64,000 bases of DNA from Duganella alba (GCF_009674495.1 NZ_WKJN01000002.1:248001-312000), one strand, 5' to 3'. Shown: positions 10,398-18,518, counted from the first letter of the stretch. Made by a program: numbers and translations. Notes: generated by a model from the letters alone, not told the origin.

Positions 10398-10408
10398 AAC
10401 GGCACAGA

Positions 10409-10485
10409 CGCGGGGTGGAGCAGTCTGGCAGCTCGTCGGGCTCATAACCCGAAGGTCACAGGTTCAAATCCTGTCCCCGCAACCA
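10409..10485 (+). tRNA. Initiator tRNA-fMet (anticodon CAT)
   Basis: A 77-base cloverleaf with encoded CCA. The acceptor begins C-G-C-G-G-G-G and ends C-C-C-C-G-C-A-A-CCA, giving the C1xA72 mismatch that marks initiator tRNA. The anticodon stem has the three consecutive G-C pairs (GGGCTCATAACCC) required for P-site binding, and the T arm carries GGTTCAAATCC. A consensus promoter precedes it and a strong terminator follows, so it is transcribed alone. Confidence 0.98.
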
Positions 10486-10490
10486 AATTC

Positions 10491-10527
10491 AAAAGCCGTT
10501 GATACCGTTAAGGTTCAACGGCTTTTT
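10491..10527. terminator. Terminator after tRNA-fMet, also at the end of the DUF29 array
   Basis: A 12-bp stem AAAAGCCGTTGA / TCAACGGCTTTT with a 12-base loop and a T run on the plus strand begins 5 bases after the tRNA. The A run on the other side makes it usable from the minus strand too, where it overlaps the last codons of the third DUF29 gene. Confidence 0.85.
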
Positions 10528-10975
10528 CATTTTCGCCTGGCAGAAAATTCTCATCCAGCAGTTGATTCAGGGTGTAGGGAATTTCTGTTGGAAACGCTGA
10601 AATGGGCAGGTGCGTTTCCGCTGCGGCATCCTTGAGCGCCCTCGGATAGGCATGTACGACATATTCGTCGAGCATCGCGCGCAAGCTGGGCATTTCGTTC
10701 AGCACAATGGCGATCTGATTGCGCTGTGTCTTGATCGTCTGGCGCCAGCTATTGCAGATACGCGCGGGCTGAAATTGATATTTCAACAGGTGCATTATCA
10801 GCCGGTGCAAGCGGCTTGCCACCTCGCGTTTGTCTTTTCGCACTTGATACCCCAGCTCCGAGATGATGTTCTCCACATCCAGCTGATCGAATTTTCCTGC
10901 GCGTAGCAATGCGATCTGGGTTTCGGTCCAGATCAGCGCGTCGGTGTCGTAGAGGTTGGCGAGATGGTCGTCCAT
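10508..10975 (-). CDS. DUF29 family protein (third of three in tandem)
   Basis: A 155-residue protein of the DUF29 family, function unknown. It opens with MDDHLANLYDTD, contains the family pattern of an aromatic/Gln-rich first helix (WTETQIALLRAGKFDQLDVENIISEL), then HRLIMHLLKYQFQP, NEMPSLRAMLDEY and ends ...LLDENFLPGENEKAVEP. It is predicted all-helical with no signal or membrane segment. Its start lies 43 bases inside the end of the preceding DUF29 gene in another frame. The open frame extends far upstream without a stop, but the ATG at 10975 is chosen because it aligns exactly with its paralogue at 11837. The end overlaps the terminator stem after tRNA-fMet. Confidence 0.85.
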   Translation of the reverse strand: MDDHLANLYDTDALIWTETQIALLRAGKFDQLDVENIISELGYQVRKDKREVASRLHRLIMHLLKYQFQPARICNSWRQTIKTQRNQIAIVLNEMPSLRAMLDEYVVHAYPRALKDAAAETHLPISAFPTEIPYTLNQLLDENFLPGENEKAVEP

Positions 10976-11400
10976 GGCATGAAGTCCTGTTCGAGCAGTT
11001 GCTCCTTGGTGTAAGCCAGTTGTTCGGGGAAGGCCGAGCGCGGGAGGCGGGCTTTGGCGGTCAGGCGCTCGGCGGTCTTGGCGTAGGCGGTGTTGATGTA
11101 GCCGTCGAGCAGCGGTGCCATCGTTGGCATTTCGTGCACGAGTTTTCTGATCCAGCGACGATGCCGGTACAGCTTGCTTAGCCATCGGCCGGACACGCGT
11201 TCCGGGTACAGTGCGCTTTTCAAAAAGTAATGCAGCAGTTTGTTGACGTGCCAACTGAGCTCGTTGCACTGTTGCTGCGCCAGGTCGAGCACTTCGGCCG
11301 CCAGATGCTCCAGATCCAGTTGTGCAAAGTCTCCGGAACGCAACAGCCCGGCCTGACGATGTGCCCAGACGTAGTAATCGGACTGATACAAGCCATTCAT
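10933..11400 (-). CDS. DUF29 family protein (second of three in tandem)
   Basis: A 155-residue DUF29 protein, function unknown. It shares the family scaffold with its neighbours (MNGLYQSDYYVWAHRQAGLL, FAQLDLEHLAAEV, HEMPTMAPLLDGYINTAY, LLEQDFMP) but is divergent from them, so the duplication is not recent. The start overlaps the stop of the first copy as ATGA. After the usual family ending (DFMP) it carries about 14 extra residues that are read out of frame over the start of the third copy. This suggests the original stop was lost when the copies became fused end to end. Confidence 0.85.
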   Translation of the reverse strand: MNGLYQSDYYVWAHRQAGLLRSGDFAQLDLEHLAAEVLDLAQQQCNELSWHVNKLLHYFLKSALYPERVSGRWLSKLYRHRRWIRKLVHEMPTMAPLLDGYINTAYAKTAERLTAKARLPRSAFPEQLAYTKEQLLEQDFMPWTTISPTSTTPTR

Positions 11401-11837
11401 GGGAAGAAGTCCTCATCCAGAATCTGTGTCGTCGAGTAGGGAGGCGCGGCTGGAAACGACGATTTGGGCAATCCGGTTTCGAACGCCGCAAAGTCGACTG
11501 CGTCTTCATAGGCCTCGGCAATGGATGCGTCCAACGATGCGCGCAGGCTGGGCATCTTTTTCAGCGCCTTGCGGATGCGCTTGCGCTGTTCGACGATAGT
11601 CCCAATCCAGCCACGCGTGATGCGTTGCGGCTGCATCTGACATTTCAGCAGGTGCATCAGAAGCACCTCCAGCCGATGCTCCAGCTGGTGCTTCTTGTTA
11701 TTGCCCATGGATTCGACTTCCTCGATGAGGTTGGGCAGATCAAGTCGCTCGAAATCACGCGCCTGCAACAAGGCCGCCTGATGGTGCAGCCATCGGTAGA
11801 AGTCGGCCTGGTACAGGTTGTTCAGATGATCGTCCAT
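11397..11837 (-). CDS. DUF29 family protein (first of three in tandem)
   Basis: A 146-residue DUF29 protein, function unknown. Its start MDDHLNNLYQADFYRWLHHQ, the central HRLEVLLMHLLKCQMQPQRI and KMPSLRASLDASI, and the end ILDEDFFP align closely with the third copy. No signal peptide or membrane helix. It stands 46 bases downstream of the MerR/TipAS regulator on the same strand, so it may be read through from that gene, and it is translationally coupled to the second copy by an ATGA overlap. Confidence 0.87.
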   Translation of the reverse strand: MDDHLNNLYQADFYRWLHHQAALLQARDFERLDLPNLIEEVESMGNNKKHQLEHRLEVLLMHLLKCQMQPQRITRGWIGTIVEQRKRIRKALKKMPSLRASLDASIAEAYEDAVDFAAFETGLPKSSFPAAPPYSTTQILDEDFFP

Positions 11838-11883
11838 GGGGCACCATCGTAAAACGGTGACTGGACTTTCACTTTATGCTGGA

Positions 11884-12918
11884 TCAAACGGAGCCGCAAG
11901 CAGACAGGGCCTGGCGGATGTAGGCGATGGTGGATTGGTTGACCCAGGTGCCTTTCAGCAGCTCCGGCTCGCTTTCGTGGGCGTGGCGGATTTTGGCTTG
12001 CGTTTGTGGATTGCTGCCGGCGCGCGCGTGGAACAAGGTCATCCATTCCTGCGCCAGCGCCTGCGACGAGGCGTCCTCCGGCGGCACGCCTTGCTCCATC
12101 TGCTGATGCACCTTGATGAACAGCAGTATCCATTCCTGCGTGTGCTTGCGGCTGTTGGCGCGCAGGTAGCGCATCTCGTCTTCGTCGAGGTATTTCGCAT
12201 ACAGCGCCATCTTGCGCGCGTTGAAGGCGGCGCCGATGTACTGCTTCATTTCCTCGGTGACCGGCGAGCGCCGGCCTTCGGTGTGTTCCTGTTGCAGCAT
12301 CAGCGTCATGCGGTGCGCGAAGGCGGGATTGGTGGCGGTGTCGCGCTCCAGCGTTTCCATCCAGCGCTGCGACAGCGCGCTGGCTTCCTCGCTGTCGGTG
12401 GAGACGCCGCGCGCCATCAGCGAATGCAGCTCCGCCACCATCGCGCGCCAGGTGGCGTTGCGGCGCGCGCTCTGCTGCCAGAACGGCAGGCGGCGCAGTT
12501 CTTCCGGCGTGAAGTACTGTTCGTACAGTTTCATGTGTTCCAGCGCGCCGAGCCAGTCCTCCAGCGCGGGCGCATCGTCGCTCGGCATTTGCTGCTGCAG
12601 GCGGCTCAACTGCTCGCGCAGCGTGGTGGCCTGCTTGATCTGCTGGTCCAGCGCTGCGATCTGCTGGGTGACGATGTCGGCAAACTGCGCATCGTCGCTG
12701 GCGAGGAAGGTGCCGATGTCGGCCAGCGACATGCCGAACTTGCGCAGCGCCTGGATCTGGTGCAGTCGCGCGACGTCGGCGCGGTTGTATAAACGGTAGC
12801 CGGAATCGGCGCGCGCCGATGGCGTCAGCAGGCCGATGCTGTCGTAGTGGTGCAGCGCGCGCACCGTGAGGCCGGAGCGCGCCGCCAGTTCACCTATTTT
12901 CAGTACGTTTTTTTCCAT
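11884..12918 (-). CDS. MerR-family regulator with TipAS-like C-terminal domain
   Basis: A 344-residue transcription factor. The N-terminal MerR winged helix-turn-helix is clear (LKIGELAARSGLTVRALHHY, SGYRLYNRADVARLHQIQAL), followed by the dimerisation coiled coil (about 75-125). The remaining part carries a TipAS-like, all-helical antibiotic-recognition module (KLYEQYFTPEELRRLPFW) and a second stretch of similar helical character, making it longer than TipAL (about 253 residues). TipAL binds thiopeptides covalently in Streptomyces; what this protein senses is unknown. It lies between a methyltransferase gene (10 bases upstream) and the DUF29 array, so it may regulate this small unit. Confidence 0.87.
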   Translation of the reverse strand: MEKNVLKIGELAARSGLTVRALHHYDSIGLLTPSARADSGYRLYNRADVARLHQIQALRKFGMSLADIGTFLASDDAQFADIVTQQIAALDQQIKQATTLREQLSRLQQQMPSDDAPALEDWLGALEHMKLYEQYFTPEELRRLPFWQQSARRNATWRAMVAELHSLMARGVSTDSEEASALSQRWMETLERDTATNPAFAHRMTLMLQQEHTEGRRSPVTEEMKQYIGAAFNARKMALYAKYLDEDEMRYLRANSRKHTQEWILLFIKVHQQMEQGVPPEDASSQALAQEWMTLFHARAGSNPQTQAKIRHAHESEPELLKGTWVNQSTIAYIRQALSACGSV

Positions 12919-12928
12919 GTCCCATAGT

Positions 12929-13762
12929 TTAAACCGTCGCGCGTATCATGCGGAAAATGCCACTCAGCTTGGCGCCATAGCGCGCGCTCAATTCCTCCGG
13001 ACCGATATGCTCGATCTGGCGAAAGCCGTGATGGCGCAGCATGTGTTCCAGCAGCTGCGGCTCGAAACTGCTGTGCAGATGTTCGCCTTGCCCGGCCAGC
13101 GAGGCGGCGACGAAATCGAGACCGGTACGCTCGTTGTCGCTCAGCTGCTTGCGGTGCACGCAGTAGTCGAACACGATGCTGCTGCCGGGCGCGCAGTCGG
13201 CGATCTCGCGCAGGGTGCGCATCACTTCATCGGGCTTCAGATACATGCTGACGCCGAGCCAGGAGCAGCAGGCCGGCCGCGCGGCGTCGAAGCCTTGCTG
13301 TTGCAGGTCTTCCAGCAGCGCAGACGCGGTGAAGTCGGTGGCTGCGTAGCGCACGTTGGCCGGCTCCTTGATGTCGGCGGCGCGCAGGCAGTCGCGCTTC
13401 CATTGCTGCATGGCCGGCAGGTCGGCTTCGTAGATGTGGGCATCCGATGCGGAACCGGCGCGGTAGGCGTAGCTGTCCAGGCCCGCGCCGAGAATCACGT
13501 ATTGCCGCACGCCGTTGGCATGCGCTTCGTGCCAGCTGTCTTCCGCCAGCCGGGCGCGGACCGCCATGGTGGCGCGCATGGCGGCGGCCAGCGGATGCTG
13601 CTGGCGCTGGGCGTCGGCGCGCAGTTCGGCTTCGCGTTCGGCGCCGAGCAGGCGCAGCGCCAGCGGATCGCGCAGGATCAGCGGCTGGTCGTACAGCTGG
13701 TGCGCGGCGCGCAGGGTGGCGGTGATCCAGGCGCTGGGCTTGGGCGGTGCGGGATGTGGCAT
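12929..13762 (-). CDS. Class I SAM-dependent methyltransferase, leucine carboxyl methyltransferase-like
   Basis: A 277-residue putative methyltransferase of the PF04072/TIGR00027 kind. Seen: substrate-proximal helices with DPLALRLLGAE and AVRARLAED, the SAM motif YVILGAGLDSYAYR (about 89-102), an acidic residue after strand 2 (HIYEADLPAMQQWK), and the WLGVSMYLKPDEVMRTL segment. The acceptor is unknown; related bacterial proteins act in natural product or polyketide settings, but nothing of the sort lies nearby. A good Shine-Dalgarno (AAGGAG) precedes the ATG at 13762. It is 10 bases upstream of the MerR/TipAS gene and probably its operon partner. Confidence 0.83.
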   Translation of the reverse strand: MPHPAPPKPSAWITATLRAAHQLYDQPLILRDPLALRLLGAEREAELRADAQRQQHPLAAAMRATMAVRARLAEDSWHEAHANGVRQYVILGAGLDSYAYRAGSASDAHIYEADLPAMQQWKRDCLRAADIKEPANVRYAATDFTASALLEDLQQQGFDAARPACCSWLGVSMYLKPDEVMRTLREIADCAPGSSIVFDYCVHRKQLSDNERTGLDFVAASLAGQGEHLHSSFEPQLLEHMLRHHGFRQIEHIGPEELSARYGAKLSGIFRMIRATV

Positions 13763-13828
13763 GGGCTCTCTCCTTGGTGATGATGGAGAGAGCGTAAAGC
13801 CTGACGTAGCGTCAGGTTCAAGCGGATT

Positions 13829-14731
13829 TTACTGGTCGTCGCGCGGATGCAGGCTGGCCCACAGGTGGGCGGCAGCCATGGTGCGGTGCGGGCTGTATTG
13901 CGCGAGGATTTGCTCGGTGCGTTTGATGTCCGGCTTGGCCTCTTCGCCCAACAGCGTTTGCAGTGCGGCGCGGATGGCGACATCGCCGTGCAGCGAGCAG
14001 TCGGCATAGCCATAGCCGCGCAACAGGCCGTAGTTGACGGTCCACGGGCCGATGCCTTTGACGGCCAGCAGCGCGGCCGAGATCTGTTCGATGGTGTTGG
14101 CGGGCGTGACGTCCAGTTGCAGTTCGCCGTTCGTCACCAGTTGCGCGAGGCGCAGCAGGGTCTCGGCCTTCGCGCGCGAGAATTTGCGGGTAGTGAGGTC
14201 TTCCAGCGACAACGCGGCGGCGCTGTGTGCATCGGGATAGCACCACAAGCCGCTGCTGTGCTGGCGGCCCGCCTGCAGGATGAAGGTGCGGCGCAGCGCG
14301 ATGGCAAACGTCAGGTTGATCTGCTGGCCGATGATGGCCCACGTCAGCGCCTCGAACACGGTGGCCGATTGCACGATGCGCAGGCCGGGCTGGCGGCGTA
14401 TGAGGGCGCCCAGCAGTTTGTCCTTTTTCGTGAAGGCGGAGAAGGGCGCTGGATCGATGCGCAGGCCGAGGATGCTCAGCGCCGCTTCGCGCGCTTGCTG
14501 CTGCGCGGATTTGGTCAGTGTGCCGTCGGCGTGCACGGTGCAGATGGCGTCCTTGCCGCCGGCAGCCGGCAGGGCGATGTCCAGCACCACCGGCACGCCA
14601 TCGAGCAGCACGCCCTTGCGCAGGCGTTCGGCGCTGACTTCTTCGGCGATGCTTTCGGTATCGCGGCGGTGGAAGGCCAGTACGTCTTGCAGCCGGTAGT
14701 CGGCCGGCAGCGGCAGGGGAAAGGGCTTCAT
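13829..14731 (-). CDS. AlkA-type DNA-3-methyladenine glycosylase II
   Basis: A 300-residue base-excision repair enzyme that removes alkylated purines from DNA. It has an N-terminal AlkA-like domain (about 1-95) and a helix-hairpin-helix catalytic domain with ALTWAIIGQQINL and LLAVKGIGPWTVNYGLLR, followed by the catalytic aspartate, Asp250 in SLHGDVAI, matching Asp238 of E. coli AlkA. There is no Ada-type regulatory domain fused to it. The open frame continues upstream, but the ATG at 14731 overlaps the stop of the EamA gene by four bases and gives a family-like N-terminus. The repair role is inferred from the motifs. Confidence 0.88.
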   Translation of the reverse strand: MKPFPLPLPADYRLQDVLAFHRRDTESIAEEVSAERLRKGVLLDGVPVVLDIALPAAGGKDAICTVHADGTLTKSAQQQAREAALSILGLRIDPAPFSAFTKKDKLLGALIRRQPGLRIVQSATVFEALTWAIIGQQINLTFAIALRRTFILQAGRQHSSGLWCYPDAHSAAALSLEDLTTRKFSRAKAETLLRLAQLVTNGELQLDVTPANTIEQISAALLAVKGIGPWTVNYGLLRGYGYADCSLHGDVAIRAALQTLLGEEAKPDIKRTEQILAQYSPHRTMAAAHLWASLHPRDDQ

Positions 14732-15612
14732 GCGGAGCGCGGCTTCAGGCTGAAGCTCGGACGGAAGCCGGTCACCAGCGCGGTGCCGGTGATGACAATG
14801 GCGGCGCCGGCAAAGGTGTACCAGCCGACGGTCTCGCCGAGGAACAGCACGCCCCACAGAATGCCGAACAGGGGGCTGAGGAAAGTCACTGTCAGTGCCG
14901 ACGACGGGCCGACGTCCTGGATCAGTCGGAAGTAGATCAGGTAGGCCACGCCGCTGCACAACACGGCCAGCGCGAGCACCGCGCTCATGATGCCGATGGT
15001 CGGCTCGCCCGGCGCCGGGAAGAACGGCACCGCCGGCAGCACCAGCAGCGCCGAGGCCCACATCGAGCCGTGCGCGTTGGCGAACGGTTCGACCGCCTTG
15101 GCCTGCTTGGCGTAGTTGCTGGCGATGCCGTAGTTGAAGGAGGCGAACAGCACGGCCGCAATCGCGATGCCGGCGCCGGGTTTGGAGCTGACGTGGTCGA
15201 AGCCCACCAGCAGCGCGACGCCGCAGGTGCCGAGCGCGAGGCCGAGCAGCACCTTGGCGCTGACCATGTGGCGCGACCAGACGGCGGCGATCAGCGTGCC
15301 CCACAGCGGCGTGGTGGCGTTGAGCACCGCCAGCAGCGAGGCGGACAGCGTGCGGGCGGCGAAGGCGAACATCAGGAAAGGGATGGCGGAGTTGAACAGG
15401 CCGAGGATGAGGTAGTGCTTCCAGTTGGCGGCCAGGTCCAGTTTCTTCTTGAGGAAGATGCCGATGATGGCGAGGAAGATGGCGGCGAACAGCACGCGGT
15501 ATTCGATCAGCACGGCGGCGCCAAGCACCGGCGCGGCGATGCGCATGAACAGGAAGGAGCCGCCCCAGATGGCGGCCAGCAGGATCAGGCGGAGGAGGTT
15601 GGTGGTGCTCAT
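14728..15612 (-). CDS. EamA/DMT-family permease
   Basis: A 294-residue inner-membrane protein with ten predicted helices in two EamA repeats. The first begins LLRLILLAAIWGGSFLFMRI, the second near residue 155, and the second repeat contains FLSPLFGILWGVLFLGE, a typical EamA signature. Members export amino acids or other metabolites; the substrate cannot be told here. The ATG at 15612 is chosen because upstream sequence encodes no membrane helix. Stop and start overlap the glycosylase gene as ATGA, so the two are co-translated, though no functional link is evident. Confidence 0.88.
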   Translation of the reverse strand: MSTTNLLRLILLAAIWGGSFLFMRIAAPVLGAAVLIEYRVLFAAIFLAIIGIFLKKKLDLAANWKHYLILGLFNSAIPFLMFAFAARTLSASLLAVLNATTPLWGTLIAAVWSRHMVSAKVLLGLALGTCGVALLVGFDHVSSKPGAGIAIAAVLFASFNYGIASNYAKQAKAVEPFANAHGSMWASALLVLPAVPFFPAPGEPTIGIMSAVLALAVLCSGVAYLIYFRLIQDVGPSSALTVTFLSPLFGILWGVLFLGETVGWYTFAGAAIVITGTALVTGFRPSFSLKPRSA

Positions 15613-15748
15613 GCGGGTTGGTCCGGTGGGTTGTGCGGGGCGGCGTGCCCCAGCCGCGCTATTGTCGCTCAACGCCGGGCAGCAAACCAGCCGATTCTTG
15701 CTTTTGAATTCAAACGTCGAGTAAGCCGCGCATGAACCCGGATAAGGC

Positions 15749-15776
15749 GGGGTCTGACCCCAAGGGGTCAGACCCC
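15749..15776. repeat. GGGGTCTGACCCC / GGGGTCAGACCCC palindrome, copy 2
   Basis: The same two 13-base inverted arms as copy 1, here separated by AA. It lies 20 bases past the stop of the XdhC-family gene and upstream of the EamA permease, in the 184-base gap between the two minus-strand genes, a terminator-like location. Confidence 0.85.
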
Positions 15777-15796
15777 TGTGGAGCGCAGTGCGGGGT

Positions 15797-16819
15797 TTAA
15801 ACGGCGCCGCTTTCCACCACGCAGACGGCATCGCCGGGTTGGGTGGGGGCGGCGGCGTGGGGCACGATCATGTTGGTCGGCACACCGTTTTTGATCGCCG
15901 TCATTTCAGCCAGAATGGAGATGGCGATTTCGGATGGCGTCTTGCTGCCGATGTACAGCCCAATCGGTCCGTGCAAACGCGTCAGCTGTTCCGGCGTCAG
16001 GTCGAACTCCAGCAGTCGCTCGCGGCGCTTGCTGTTGTTCACGCGCGAACCAATCGCGCCGACGTAGAACGCGTCCGACTTCAACGCTTCCATCAGCGCC
16101 AGGTCGTCCAGCTTGGGATCGTGCGTCAGCGCCACCACGGCGCTGCGGTGGTCCAGGTTCATCTCCAGCACCACGTCGTCCGGCATCTCGTGCACCAGCT
16201 GCACGCCGTCGACATGCCAGCCGGCGCGATACTCCTCGCGCGGATCGCAGACGGTGACGCTGTAGTCCATCGCCAGCGCAATCTGCGCCAGGAAGCGCGA
16301 CAGCTGCCCGGCGCCGATGATCAGCAACCGCCAGCGCGGGCCGTGCAGCGTCACCATGGCCTGCTCGCTGACCTGCATCTGCGCGCCCGGCGCGGCCTTG
16401 GACAGTTCCACTTCGCCGCTGCGTAGATCCAGCCGGCGCTGTACCAGCTCATGCTGCTCCAGCCGCGCCAGCAGCTCGTCGATGCGGCTATGGGCCGACA
16501 GCGGTTCGATCGACAATTCAATGGTGCCGCCGCAGGGCAGGCCGAAACGGTGCGCTTCGTCGGCGGTGATGCCATAGCTGACGATTTCCGGAATGGTGCG
16601 GCTGATGCCTTCGTCGCGCACGCGCGCGATCAGGTCATCTTCAATGCAGCCGCCCGACACCGAGCCAACCACGGTGCCGTCTTCGCAGATGGCCAGGGTG
16701 GCGCCAACCGGACGCGGGCTGGAGCCCCAGGTCTTGATGACGGTGATCAGTTCGCAACGGCGCCCGGCCGCGATCCACGCGGCGCTGGTTTTCAATACTT
16801 CGAGGTCGATAGAGTCCAT
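15797..16819 (-). CDS. XdhC/CoxI-family protein
   Basis: A 340-residue protein of the XdhC/CoxI family, whose studied members bind molybdenum cofactor, promote its sulfuration and insert it into xanthine-dehydrogenase-type enzymes. The N-terminal XdhC domain shows KTWGSSPRPVGATLAI and GSVSGGCIEDDL; the C-terminal Rossmann domain carries LLIIGAGQLSRFLAQIA and the end segment LHGPIGLYIGSKTPSEIAISILAE, both diagnostic. No xdhA/xdhB or cox genes are next to it, so the client enzyme is elsewhere. It is divergent from a 42-residue membrane protein gene. Molybdenum cofactor genes moaA and mobA-moeA occur 34 kb away in this window. Confidence 0.9.
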   Translation of the reverse strand: MDSIDLEVLKTSAAWIAAGRRCELITVIKTWGSSPRPVGATLAICEDGTVVGSVSGGCIEDDLIARVRDEGISRTIPEIVSYGITADEAHRFGLPCGGTIELSIEPLSAHSRIDELLARLEQHELVQRRLDLRSGEVELSKAAPGAQMQVSEQAMVTLHGPRWRLLIIGAGQLSRFLAQIALAMDYSVTVCDPREEYRAGWHVDGVQLVHEMPDDVVLEMNLDHRSAVVALTHDPKLDDLALMEALKSDAFYVGAIGSRVNNSKRRERLLEFDLTPEQLTRLHGPIGLYIGSKTPSEIAISILAEMTAIKNGVPTNMIVPHAAAPTQPGDAVCVVESGAV

Positions 16820-16863
16820 GAATGGAATATACTACGGCTCATCAAAGCTTGCAGGGAACGGAC

Positions 16864-16992
16864 ATGCCTCAAAAGGAAGACGACGGTAGCCCAAAATTCG
16901 GCCGATTGTTGATCGTGCTGATCTTCGCCGTGCTGCTGTGCGCCGGCCTGACCTGGCTGATGGCGACGGTGTTCCCGAACTTCCCCAACTAG
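16864..16992 (+). CDS. Small single-pass membrane protein (42 residues)
   Basis: A 42-residue reading frame starting MPQKEDDGSPKFGRLLIVL, with a charged N-terminus and one hydrophobic helix (about residues 15-36, LLIVLIFAVLLCAGLTWLMA). It fills the space between the divergent XdhC gene and the convergent secreted-protein gene, whose end it overlaps by four bases. A plus-strand TATACT at 16828-16833 could be its -10 and AGGGA lies 6 bases before the ATG. Function unknown. Composition and position favour a real gene, but the evidence is limited for so short a frame. Confidence 0.6.
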   Translation: MPQKEDDGSPKFGRLLIVLIFAVLLCAGLTWLMATVFPNFPN

Positions 16993-17384
16993 CCCTTGCA
17001 GGCCGCCGCCAGCGTGGCGTCGAACGGGCTGTCGGGGACGATGTCCTCGGGATTGAACTTCTCGAACTTGTAGTTCTCCACCGGCTCGCCCTTGCCCATC
17101 GCCTCCGGGTAGTAAACCTGTGCCAGCAGCGTCGTCGTATGGTCGTCGCAGCCATACACGTGCAGCATCTTCACCGACTTATACAGCTTGCCCTCGGGCG
17201 TCTTCTGCATGCGCGTGTAGGTCTGCATCGACCACGCCTTGCGCGTCTTGTCGACCGGGATCACGCTGGCCTTGTCGATGTAGTAGGTGGCGGTCTTGCT
17301 GCCGCCCACGCGCACCCACTGCGCCGCCTGCGCCCAGCCGGCTGCCAGCATCAGGGCGATTGCGATCAGGCCGGACTTGTTCAT
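16989..17384 (-). CDS. Secreted surface-adhesin E-like protein
   Basis: A 131-residue protein with a clear Sec signal peptide (about 1-20, cleavage after AQA). The mature part starts with a short beta-rich segment (QWVRVGGSKTATYYIDKASV) and contains a single pair of cysteines (GCDDHT and AACKG) that could form a disulfide in the periplasm. The pattern of a small beta protein beginning with W-x-x-[IV]-G and a Y-x-D/Y-I-D strand resembles the surface-adhesin protein E family; that label is tentative. A GGGAG Shine-Dalgarno precedes the ATG. It follows the M48-like lipoprotein gene by 16 bases, probably in the same operon. Confidence 0.72.
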   Translation of the reverse strand: MNKSGLIAIALMLAAGWAQAAQWVRVGGSKTATYYIDKASVIPVDKTRKAWSMQTYTRMQKTPEGKLYKSVKMLHVYGCDDHTTTLLAQVYYPEAMGKGEPVENYKFEKFNPEDIVPDSPFDATLAAACKG

Positions 17385-17400
17385 GGCGTTCTCCCGGTAG

Positions 17401-18498
17401 TTACGGAACCAGCGGCTGTTTGGACGACTGCTTGCTGCGGATCGCTGACACGGTCTTGTCGATCACGCCCAGGCGGTAGGCCACGGCGGGATGGTTGGCG
17501 GTATAGCCGTTCAGCACCGAGGCCGGATACTGCGTGGCCAGGCGCTGCCAGAAGGCGCGCGCGCCTTCGACGCTGTAGCCGGCGCGCGCCACCATGTACA
17601 GCGACAGGTTGTCGGCCGCGCCATCCAGTTCCTGCGGCATCGGCTTGACGCCGGCGGTGCCGATCAACATCGACAGGTCGGGGCGCACCGCCACCAGGTT
17701 GTCGATGATGCTGCCCACCGTGTAGGCCTGCTTGGTGGTGGCGGCGTGGCCCAGCACATTGTGGGCGATGTCCTTGGCCAGCACGTAGGCGATGGCGTCG
17801 TCGCTCTGCGCGAAGTTGACCATGCCGCGCGTGATCATCACGCGCTGGCCGTCGGAATAGGCGTTGATGTTGTCGGCGTTGCCGATGTCGATTTTGAAGG
17901 CGCAGGCGCGCGTGACCGGCACCCGCAGCTGCTGGTTGCTGCCGCCGCGCGAGACGGTCAGGTTCAGCACCCTGTTGGCGGCGACCAGCGGGCCCAGTAC
18001 GGCGGCCGCTTCGGTTTCGGCGTTGGCGCCCACCGGCAGCAGCTTGCCGTCGGCCGCCACCAGCACGTCGCCCTTGCGCAGGCCGACGCGGGCGGCGCCG
18101 CTGCCGGCCAGCACGCTGGCCACTTCCAGGCGGTCGCCGTAGTTCAGCACCGCTTGCGCGGCGTCGACGAATTCGCCGGAGTAGGAGTATTTGTTCTTGG
18201 CGGTGAAGCCGAGCAGGTTGCGCGCCTGGTTGCGGCACAGGTCCGCGTTGTTGATCAACAGCGGGCCGGCGACGCGGTACAGGCGGTCCTGCAGCGCCAC
18301 CATCTGGCTCAGTTGCTGGCGTGCGGCGGCCATCCTGGCGGTGACCACCGGCGGCGCTTCGGTCACGCTGCTGACCACCGCCGGCGCCGGCTCGGGCGCG
18401 GCCGGTTGCGATTGGAAGGTGGAACAGCCGGTGAGCGCAGCCGCCGCAGCGGCGGCCAACGCCAGGGAGAATGTGCCAAATTTATTCGTCATGTTCAT
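17401..18498 (-). CDS. M48-like lipoprotein with PDZ domain and altered HExxH motif
   Basis: A 365-residue envelope protein. A lipoprotein signal is visible (lipobox LTGC, Cys25). A PDZ-like domain follows at about 120-200 (VGLRKGDVLVAADGKLLPVG), and then an M48 metallopeptidase-like region. In active M48 enzymes the zinc site reads HExxH; here the aligned segment is VLAKDIAHNVLGH, so the first His and the Glu are Lys and Asp. The downstream helix EL-D-x-x-A-D (PQELDGAADNLSLYMVARAGY) is retained. The protein is thus likely catalytically dead or binds metal differently. It lies 20 bases after dut and may have a chaperone-like or scaffold role; that is inference. Confidence 0.82.
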   Translation of the reverse strand: MNMTNKFGTFSLALAAAAAAALTGCSTFQSQPAAPEPAPAVVSSVTEAPPVVTARMAAARQQLSQMVALQDRLYRVAGPLLINNADLCRNQARNLLGFTAKNKYSYSGEFVDAAQAVLNYGDRLEVASVLAGSGAARVGLRKGDVLVAADGKLLPVGANAETEAAAVLGPLVAANRVLNLTVSRGGSNQQLRVPVTRACAFKIDIGNADNINAYSDGQRVMITRGMVNFAQSDDAIAYVLAKDIAHNVLGHAATTKQAYTVGSIIDNLVAVRPDLSMLIGTAGVKPMPQELDGAADNLSLYMVARAGYSVEGARAFWQRLATQYPASVLNGYTANHPAVAYRLGVIDKTVSAIRSKQSSKQPLVP

Positions 18499-18518
18499 CC
18501 CTGCGCTCCGTCTCCATT

